From an uncultured Bacteroidales bacterium (lineage in GTDB: Bacteria > Bacteroidota > Bacteroidia > Bacteroidales > UBA932): a DNA stretch of 38,936 nucleotides. The DNA is taken from assembly GCA_947367375.1 (NCBI GenBank), contig CANBDZ010000008.1, positions 1 through 38,936 of the forward strand, in the 5' to 3' direction. A program made the position numbers and the translations under genes. This document shows positions 16,837 to 23,642 of the stretch, piece by piece (the stretch's first letter is position 1; each line of letters opens with the position of its first letter). The notes under the pieces are model-generated. The model was not told where the DNA came from and did not search any database. It was given only the letters and a program-made list of their open reading frames with translations.

Positions 16837-19620
16837 ATGAAATTAAGAAATATATTTATATTCAGCTTGTTAGGGTTCTGTCTTGTTCCAATGACAGCTG
16901 ACGCTCAGGCACAGCTTGCCGACAAGAAGTCGCAGACAGTGGATTTGGGCTACGGCGTGGAGACATCAGAATACCTTACTACAGCGGCGACATATACCAT
17001 CACCGCTGAGGAGCTTAGCCGTACTTCTGCAATCAGCCTCGCTGATGCGCTTTACGGCAAACTGCTTGGACTTACTGCAGTTCAGAATACCGGTTTCAAG
17101 GGTGAAGAGGGCAGAGGTGCCTCATTCAACATCCGCGGTATTCAGACTACCGGTGAGCAGGACATCCTTATTCTCGTCGATGGAATCGAGCGTCCTATCG
17201 ACAGACTTACAGTAGAGGAAGTTGAAAGCGTGACTGTTCTCAAGGATGCGGCTGCAGCTGCTCTTTACGGACACGAAGCTGTAAACGGTGTACTCCTCGT
17301 GAAGACAAAGCGTGGAGCTGCAGGTACAGGAAACCACATCAAGGTCGGTGCTTCCCACAAGCTTCAGTTCGATCCGGACTATGCTGACATGGTTGGTGCT
17401 TATGACTATGCAAGCGCTCTCAACATCGCAAGAGCTAATGACGGTCTTGCAGCAGCTTACTCAGAGGCAGAGCTCCAGAAGTTCCTTGACGGCAGCGATC
17501 CTTTCGTTTACCCTAACGTAAACTGGAAAGATGAGGTCTTCAAGAACACAGCAAGCGAGACTAACGCATACATCTCTATGTATGGTGGTTCAGACAGAGT
17601 GCAGTACTACTCTCTCCTCGACTACACAGATGCACGCGGTCTTTATGCAAATCCAGACCAGGGTGACTGGAACTCTCAGCTCAGATATTCAAAGGCTAAC
17701 ATCCGTACCAACGTGGACTTCCAGGTGACTGAGTCTACAAGAGTGAAGACAAACATCCTTGCACTCTTCATGGAGACTAACGGTGTTCCTAACATCAACT
17801 CAAACGATGCTTGGTGGCATCTTTATAAGGTTCCTGCATTGGCATTCCCTATCAAGACTCAGGAGGGTACTTGGGGAGGTAGCCAGACTTACGGTGACTT
17901 CAACCTTTTGGCTAAGTCTCAGGGCGCAGGTTACTCAAAGACTCACCAGCGTCAGATCTGGGCAGACATCACATTGGAGCAGGATCTCTACGGTATTCTC
18001 GAGGGACTCCAGTTCTATGTAGGCGGATCTTATGACAATGCTTCAAACATCATTGAGAACCGTACAAAGGGTTATCAGTATGGATGGAACTACTACGATC
18101 CTGCTACTGGTGAAATGATGCAGACTACAATGGGTACAGTTGAGGATAAGCTCGTGTTCAATTACTGGGTTGACTCACAGTGGCGCAGCGGAACCGTTAA
18201 GACTGGTTTCAAGTATGCTACCAAGTTTGACAACGGTGACGACTTCGCAGCTAACCTCAACTACAATACAAAGAGCGAAATCCGTGACGGACGCAGCAAC
18301 ACATGGTATCGTCAGAATGTGGCTCTCGCAGCTCACTACGATCACGCTGACAAGCTCATGGCTGACCTCGTTCTCGCAGCTAACGGTTCTAACCGTTCAT
18401 ACCCTGCCAAGTGGGCGTTCTCACCTACATTGGCTCTCGGTTGGATCTATGCTGACAACGCTGACAAGGGCAACTATGGTAAGCTTCGCGCTTCAGCTGG
18501 TATCCAGCACACTGACTATGTTCCTGCAGCAGGTCTCTGGCTTGACCGTTGGGACGGCGGACACGGTGATTTCTACTACGGAAACAACTTCGCTCAGTCT
18601 TGGGGTGCCTTCCTTACTCAGTTCCCTACATCGAACTTCCGTCAGGAGGCTGCTTACAAAGCTAACTTCGGTACTGACGTAAGAATCGCAGGTTGCCTCG
18701 ACATCGTTGCTGACGTATTTTATCAGCAGCGCCGCAACATCCTTGTAAGCGCTTCTTCACTCAACTCTTCAGTAGTAGGTCTCCAGTCAGCATATGATGA
18801 CAAGGGTGCTGTTCAGAGCTATGGCGCTGAACTCGGCCTCCGTTTCGCGAAGACATTCGACAACGGACTTAACTTCAATGCTACAGGTATGGCTACATAC
18901 TCAAAGAACCAGATCATCGAGTGGATCGAGAATCCTGTATATCCTAACCTCTCTGTAATCGGAACTCCAGCTGATGCAGCTCGCGGACTCGTAGCCCTCG
19001 GCTTCTTCGAGAGCCAGGAGGACATCGACAACAGCCCGCTCCAGCAGTTCGGTCAGGTGAAGGTCGGTGACATCAAGTATCAGGATATCAACGGTGACAA
19101 CGTGATCAACGAGAATGACTATGTTGCTCTTGACTATGGTACAGCATTCCCTTCATTGAACTACTCTTTCAGCCTCGGTCTCGAGTACAAGGGTGTAGGT
19201 TTCAATGCTTCATTCCAGGGCGCTGGCAACCATATCAAGAACCTCCGCTATGTTGACGGTGTTTGGGGAGCTCTCTCTGACAACAGAAACATGTCGAAGG
19301 AGTACTATGCAAACTGCTACGACATCGCAGGTGCAAACGCATTGTATCCACGTCTTTCTACTGAGAACGTAGCAAACAATGCTCAGGAGTCTACAATCTG
19401 GTATCGCAATGTGTCTTGGTTCAAGATGCGTGACTGCGAACTTTACTACAAGTTGCCTGCATCTGTTCTCAATCGTGCAAAGATCTCTGACGGCAAGGTG
19501 TTCGTGAAGGGTCAGAATCTCCTTTCATTTGACAACATCGCTGCTATGGATGCCGAGAATCTCAACACAGGCTATCCTGTGATGAAGGCGGTTACCTTTG
19601 GATTTTCTGTAGTATTCTAA
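16837..19620 (+). CDS. susC: SusC-like transporter lacking the N-terminal CarboxypepD_reg domain (second pair)
   Basis: The track starts at 16813 inside susD, but MKLRNIFIFSLLGFC at 16837 gives a proper signal peptide and 927 aa. After signal cleavage near residue 24 (TADAQ) only about 20 residues precede the plug, with a TonB-box-like TVDLGYG at 34-40. The plug follows (ISLADALYGKLLGLTAVQ; FNIRGIQTTGEQDILILVDG; VNGVLLVKTKRG), then a full barrel ending in SVVF. The roughly 80-residue CarboxypepD_reg-like domain present in the first SusC is absent. It cannot be a start-site error, since the sequence upstream codes for SusD. The protein should still form a transporter with the adjacent SusD. 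It matches the position of XusC. Confidence 0.92.
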   Translation: MKLRNIFIFSLLGFCLVPMTADAQAQLADKKSQTVDLGYGVETSEYLTTAATYTITAEELSRTSAISLADALYGKLLGLTAVQNTGFKGEEGRGASFNIRGIQTTGEQDILILVDGIERPIDRLTVEEVESVTVLKDAAAAALYGHEAVNGVLLVKTKRGAAGTGNHIKVGASHKLQFDPDYADMVGAYDYASALNIARANDGLAAAYSEAELQKFLDGSDPFVYPNVNWKDEVFKNTASETNAYISMYGGSDRVQYYSLLDYTDARGLYANPDQGDWNSQLRYSKANIRTNVDFQVTESTRVKTNILALFMETNGVPNINSNDAWWHLYKVPALAFPIKTQEGTWGGSQTYGDFNLLAKSQGAGYSKTHQRQIWADITLEQDLYGILEGLQFYVGGSYDNASNIIENRTKGYQYGWNYYDPATGEMMQTTMGTVEDKLVFNYWVDSQWRSGTVKTGFKYATKFDNGDDFAANLNYNTKSEIRDGRSNTWYRQNVALAAHYDHADKLMADLVLAANGSNRSYPAKWAFSPTLALGWIYADNADKGNYGKLRASAGIQHTDYVPAAGLWLDRWDGGHGDFYYGNNFAQSWGAFLTQFPTSNFRQEAAYKANFGTDVRIAGCLDIVADVFYQQRRNILVSASSLNSSVVGLQSAYDDKGAVQSYGAELGLRFAKTFDNGLNFNATGMATYSKNQIIEWIENPVYPNLSVIGTPADAARGLVALGFFESQEDIDNSPLQQFGQVKVGDIKYQDINGDNVINENDYVALDYGTAFPSLNYSFSLGLEYKGVGFNASFQGAGNHIKNLRYVDGVWGALSDNRNMSKEYYANCYDIAGANALYPRLSTENVANNAQESTIWYRNVSWFKMRDCELYYKLPASVLNRAKISDGKVFVKGQNLLSFDNIAAMDAENLNTGYPVMKAVTFGFSVVF

Positions 19621-19633
19621 TAAAGATTGACTT

Positions 19634-21298
19634 ATGAAACTTGATAAAATTTGTTTATTTATTCTCGCCTGTGTCATCTCGGCATCGTGTGCGGACCTCA
19701 ACTACACTGAGGAAAACACACGCGATGAGGATTGGACATACGAATACTATGGAGAAGGTATCAAGAATATGGTATTCGACGTTTATGCCCAGGTGTATAA
19801 TCGCGAGTTTGAGTCCAACAGTGCAACCTTCCTTGCCGGTGCTACCGATGAGGCAGTCTATGCATTGGAGACTGGTGCTGTAAATGGCTATGTAAACGGT
19901 GGATGGAGTCCGGCAAATCCTTTCTCTTCTACTTGGGACAAGGCCTACACTGCAATTTCTGAAATCCATATGTACCTTGAGAAGATCCACAAGACTGATC
20001 TTTCAGAATGGCAGTACAATCCTGAGTATCAGACCTGGATCCAGCAGATGGAGCTCTTCCCTTACGAGCTTCGTTTCCTCAGGGCTTACTTCTACTTCGA
20101 ACTGTTCAAGACTTACGGAGATGTTCCGCTTGTCACAACAACTCTTACAAACGCTCAGGCAAACAACGTTACACGTACTCCTGCAGCTGAAATCGTGAAG
20201 TTCATCGTGGACGAGCTCGATGAGATCGCTCCACATCTTCCGCTTTCATATGCAACTGAGGTAGGAGCCGAGTTCGGCCGTGCAAACCGCGTTGCAGCTT
20301 ATGCATTGAAGGCTCGTACACTCCTTTATGCAGCATCTCCACTCCACAATGTGGCTACTTGGGATGAGGCAGCAAAGGCTTGTGCATATGTTATCGACAA
20401 TGCTGCTGACTGGGGTCTCAAACTCAGCAAGTACGGTGACCTTTGGGGTGAGAACGCATTCTTCAACTCAGAGCTTATCTGGGGTATCGGACGTGGTGCA
20501 AGCAACACATTCGAGATGGCTCACTATCCAATCGGAGTCGAGAACGGATCATCAGGAAACTGCCCTTCTCAGAGCCTCGTAGACCAGTATGAGTACCAGG
20601 ACAATGGCCAGACTTTCGCTCAGCGTTACCCTGGCAACATCGACCTTACTCAGGTTAATCCTTATGAGGGTCTCGATCCACGCTTCGCCCTTACAGTAGT
20701 CAAGAACGGTGATGAGTGGCCTACAAACGGTTCACAGAAGAAGATCATCGAGACTTTCTACGGCGGATTCAACGCTTCACCTAAGTATGGCGCAACATCT
20801 ACAGGTTACTATTTGAGAAAGTATGTTGACGGAGCTGCTGTCACAACTGCTGACAACCAGGTTACACGTCGTCACACTTGGATCATCTTCCGTCTCGGTG
20901 AGCTTTATCTTGACTATGCAGAGGCTGTGTACAATGCTACCGGCAGCGCAAATGACAAGACTTACGGAATGTCTGCAAACGAGGCAATCAACGTACTCCG
21001 CACACGCGCAGACGTGAATATGCCTAAGTTTACAGAGGACGGAGTTGAGTGGGTAGAGCGTTATGAGCGCGAGCGCCTCGTAGAGCTTGCTTTCGAGAAC
21101 CACCGTTTCTGGGATGTACGTCGCTGGAAGAAGGGTGCACAGTACTTCAAGGAGGTTCAGGTTGCCGAGATCAGCGGCTCTATGCAGCTTACAAGATCTA
21201 CAGTTAAGCGTCAGTGGGATGAGAAGTATAATTTCTATCCTATCCCTCAGACTGAAAATAAGAAGAATCCAAATCTTGGACAGAATCCAGGATGGTAG
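19634..21298 (+). CDS. susD: SusD-like surface glycan-binding lipoprotein (second pair)
   Basis: 554 aa, the usual SusD length. Lipobox Cys19 in ISASCADLN is followed by many acidic residues (YTEENTRDEDW), consistent with export to the cell surface. RagB/SusD features include the helix LFPYELRFLRAYFYFELFK, AAYALKARTLLYAASPLHN, IIFRLGELYLDYAEAVYNA, the LAFENHRFWDVRRWK motif, and the C-terminal QNPGW. It starts 13 nt after the second susC and presumably caps that shorter transporter. Confidence 0.95.
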   Translation: MKLDKICLFILACVISASCADLNYTEENTRDEDWTYEYYGEGIKNMVFDVYAQVYNREFESNSATFLAGATDEAVYALETGAVNGYVNGGWSPANPFSSTWDKAYTAISEIHMYLEKIHKTDLSEWQYNPEYQTWIQQMELFPYELRFLRAYFYFELFKTYGDVPLVTTTLTNAQANNVTRTPAAEIVKFIVDELDEIAPHLPLSYATEVGAEFGRANRVAAYALKARTLLYAASPLHNVATWDEAAKACAYVIDNAADWGLKLSKYGDLWGENAFFNSELIWGIGRGASNTFEMAHYPIGVENGSSGNCPSQSLVDQYEYQDNGQTFAQRYPGNIDLTQVNPYEGLDPRFALTVVKNGDEWPTNGSQKKIIETFYGGFNASPKYGATSTGYYLRKYVDGAAVTTADNQVTRRHTWIIFRLGELYLDYAEAVYNATGSANDKTYGMSANEAINVLRTRADVNMPKFTEDGVEWVERYERERLVELAFENHRFWDVRRWKKGAQYFKEVQVAEISGSMQLTRSTVKRQWDEKYNFYPIPQTENKKNPNLGQNPGW

Positions 21299-21319
21299 TA
21301 ATTAATAAGGAGTTCAATT

Positions 21320-23293
21320 ATGAAGAATATATTTAAATTTTTCGGAACAATTCTGACAATTGTCCTCACTGCTGCTTTGACTGGCTGTACACTTGAGGAG
21401 CAATTCGAATCTGCTGATGCCGGATTGCACATCAAGGTGTTCTTCCCGACAAAAGTGGTTGCAGGACAGCCTATGACCATCAATGGTTCGGGCTTTGCAG
21501 ATGCTACCAAGGTTGTGTTCCCTGGCGATGTCGAGGTTACAGATTTCGAGATCGTAAGCAATGATATGATCAGAGTGAACGCTCCTGCAGGAATCGCTGC
21601 AGAGGGTGGAAAGATCCGCGTCTGCACAGAGGCGGAAGAGGTTGAGTCTCCGCTCCCTCTCACTCTTGGTAAGACAGTGGTCGCAGGTTACTCGGCTAAT
21701 GAGGGTGATGTGATCGACGGTGGTGCCCAGATTACTATCTACGGTACTGACCTCGAGTTCATCACTGGAGTTGAGTTGCTTGATGCAGATGGTAACCCAG
21801 ACCTCATCGAGGACGAGCTTTTCAACCGCAAGGGTACAAGCTCTATCATCTTCACAGTTCCTAAGAAGGTTTATGAGGGTACATTTGTAGGTAAGGTCTA
21901 CACTATCGACGGCAAGACTTTCGAGATGCCTGAGCTTACTTACAAGCCGGCTTCTGACGGTGGCTACTTCGAGACTGTAGAGCACATTATCTGGGAGAAC
22001 CCTGATCCTGCAGGAATCGGTTCTGTAAGCTGGAGCGGTCAGTACCGTTTCTATGGCGAGGGCAATGCTGACTCTAACAACGAGTGTATCGCAATGATCT
22101 CAGCTGACCATTGGAACATCATCAAGACCGGCACATTCTACCTCAAGTTTGCTCCTGCGGCTGATGCATATCAGATCCGTGCAAACACAGGATGGTGGTC
22201 ATTCGACGGTGACGGAGCTTACGATATCCACGGCGGTGACGAGCGCATCATCGACAATGGAGACGGCACATTCTCACTCGCTTACACATTGTCAGAGGAG
22301 CCTCTCGCAAGCGGTATCCTTGGTCTGATCGATGAGCAGCATCTCCTCTTCACGGGTTCTGGATATACTCCTCTCGCACTTTACTATACTGAGGAAGTGT
22401 GGGTACCTGGCGGTGGCACAGTCGAGATAGTAAGGACTTCTATCTGGAAGAACGACGGTTCAGTAGGTGCAGCTTCTTGGTCAGCTCACATCTATCGCTT
22501 CGGAATGGAAGGTGCAGACGCTAATAACGAGTGTATAGCTACAATTGCTCCTGAACTTTGGGAGAAGATGAAGACTACTCCATTCAATGTACAGATCCAG
22601 CCTGCAGCAGATTGGTGGCAGATCCGTATGCTTGACGGTTGGTGGTCAATCGGAAACGATGAGGCTAACGACATCTCGCCAAACACACCTGACAAGTATG
22701 TTGATAATGGAGATGGAACATACACATTTGTTGTAGATCTCCAGTCATATCCAAACCCTGACACTCCATTGGTATCTGTAGTGGATGCTCAGCATCTCCT
22801 TTTCGCTGGTGCAGACTTCATCATCCTCGAGATGTACTGGGAAGAAGAGATCTTCGTTCCTGGTGGCGGAGACACTCCAGCAGAGACAGTTATCTGGGAG
22901 AATGACGGTTCATTCGGAGAAGGAACTTGGGGCAATACTTACCGCTTTGCTCTTGAGGGCACAAACGGTGGCGACGCTTCAGTAGATGTTCCTGCTGACC
23001 TCTGGCAGTATTTCAAGTCAGGTCCGTTCCATGTTGTGGTTCTTCCTGTTGCTGACTGGTGGCAGATCCGCGTCCTCACAGGATGGTGGAGCGCTCAGTG
23101 GCCTACAGATGACAACTCTGGTGAAGGTGACGTCAATGTAAACTGGACAGATGTTGTTGCGGATAACGGCGACGGTACATTTACAGTGACTATCGACTTT
23201 ACCGGTCACGCAATCCTTGATGCGATGGATGATCAGAATCTCCTCTTCGCAGGTTCGGGATTCCAGATCCAGAAGATCTATAGCTTGCAGTAG
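21320..23293 (+). CDS. Surface glycan-binding lipoprotein: two TIG-like domains and three tandem Trp-rich modules
   Basis: Occupies the SusE/SusF (XusE) position after the second susD, and is predicted to hold xylan at the surface for the GH10 enzyme and SusCD pairs. The 657-aa protein has lipobox Cys23 (AALTGCTLEE) followed by acidic residues. Two IPT/TIG-like Ig domains span about 35-117 (GQPMTINGSGF) and 117-208 (GAQITIYGTDL). Three repeats of about 135 residues follow at 223-362, 373-510 and 523-656. Each has a WENDGS-like start, a YRF segment, a QIR...GWWS block, DNGDGTF and HLLFAGSGF. The Trp pairs DWWQIR and GWWS recur and are likely sugar-stacking surfaces. I cannot name the module family with confidence. 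It is the last gene of the operon. Confidence 0.88.
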   Translation: MKNIFKFFGTILTIVLTAALTGCTLEEQFESADAGLHIKVFFPTKVVAGQPMTINGSGFADATKVVFPGDVEVTDFEIVSNDMIRVNAPAGIAAEGGKIRVCTEAEEVESPLPLTLGKTVVAGYSANEGDVIDGGAQITIYGTDLEFITGVELLDADGNPDLIEDELFNRKGTSSIIFTVPKKVYEGTFVGKVYTIDGKTFEMPELTYKPASDGGYFETVEHIIWENPDPAGIGSVSWSGQYRFYGEGNADSNNECIAMISADHWNIIKTGTFYLKFAPAADAYQIRANTGWWSFDGDGAYDIHGGDERIIDNGDGTFSLAYTLSEEPLASGILGLIDEQHLLFTGSGYTPLALYYTEEVWVPGGGTVEIVRTSIWKNDGSVGAASWSAHIYRFGMEGADANNECIATIAPELWEKMKTTPFNVQIQPAADWWQIRMLDGWWSIGNDEANDISPNTPDKYVDNGDGTYTFVVDLQSYPNPDTPLVSVVDAQHLLFAGADFIILEMYWEEEIFVPGGGDTPAETVIWENDGSFGEGTWGNTYRFALEGTNGGDASVDVPADLWQYFKSGPFHVVVLPVADWWQIRVLTGWWSAQWPTDDNSGEGDVNVNWTDVVADNGDGTFTVTIDFTGHAILDAMDDQNLLFAGSGFQIQKIYSLQ

Positions 23294-23311
23294 TCATATA
23301 TGACTCTATAT

Positions 23312-23348
23312 ATCAGGGCTGGCCTTCGGGTCAGCCTTGATTTGTTAT
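23312..23348 (+). terminator. UUCG-loop terminator of the susCD operon
   Basis: A 13-bp stem (23312-23324 with 23329-23341, two G-U wobbles) closed by a TTCG tetraloop and followed by TTGTTAT. It lies 19 nt after the stop of the glycan-binding gene and marks the end of the xylan locus. Confidence 0.88.
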
Positions 23349-23349
23349 A

Positions 23350-23521
23350 GATCCCCGGTCAAGCCGGGGATGACGGGGAGAGATTCCTCGACAAGCTCGG
23401 AATGACAAGGGGATGACTCGGAATGACAAGGGGATGACTCGGAATGACAAGGGGATGACGTGGAATCACAAGGGGATGACGTGGTTGTCATGTCGAGCGA
23501 CCGTAGGGAGTCGAGACATCT
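23350..23521. repeat. Cluster of palindromic repeats and a 21-bp tandem array
   Basis: In order: a GATCCCCGGTC / GCCGGGGATGAC palindrome (23350-23374); a GATTCC-type variant (23382-23406, ATTCC/GGAAT arms); a tandem array of 21-bp units beginning CTCGGAATGACAAGG at 23396, 23417 and 23438, with a degenerate fourth at 23459; and a 36-nt minus-oriented copy (23486-23521) matching 674-709. Units follow one another directly with no spacers, so this is not a CRISPR array. Confidence 0.85.
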
Positions 23522-23559
23522 TTAGATTGATATATTTACGTAGTTGGTTGAATTACTGA

Positions 23560-23589
23560 TTGGAAAACAGCAAAAAAATTTTATCTTTG
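23560..23589 (+). promoter_or_regulatory. Bacteroidota-type promoter for the 892-aa lipoprotein gene
   Basis: TTG at 23560-23562, 19-nt spacer, then TATCTTTG at 23582-23589, a perfect TAnnTTTG with ideal spacing. It predicts a transcript start near 23596 and a leader of about 47 nt. Confidence 0.8.
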
Positions 23590-23642
23590 CCGCGATATAC
23601 CGGATAGTCTGAAATATCATTAATTACAACTCAAATATTTTT

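Larger units (their letters stand above)
23294..23642. other. Intergenic region between xylan locus and envelope thiol cluster
   Basis: 349 nt with no gene. It holds the susCD terminator, the repeat cluster, and the promoter of the next operon at 23560-23589. Nothing else is seen. Confidence 0.8.

Noticed and set aside
21314-21985. 223-aa minus-strand ORF
   Set aside because: Antisense to the N-terminal part of the glycan-binding lipoprotein; no domain or plausible start region.
23396-23479. Possible CRISPR array
   Set aside because: The units are directly adjacent with no unique spacers, and no cas gene is present.
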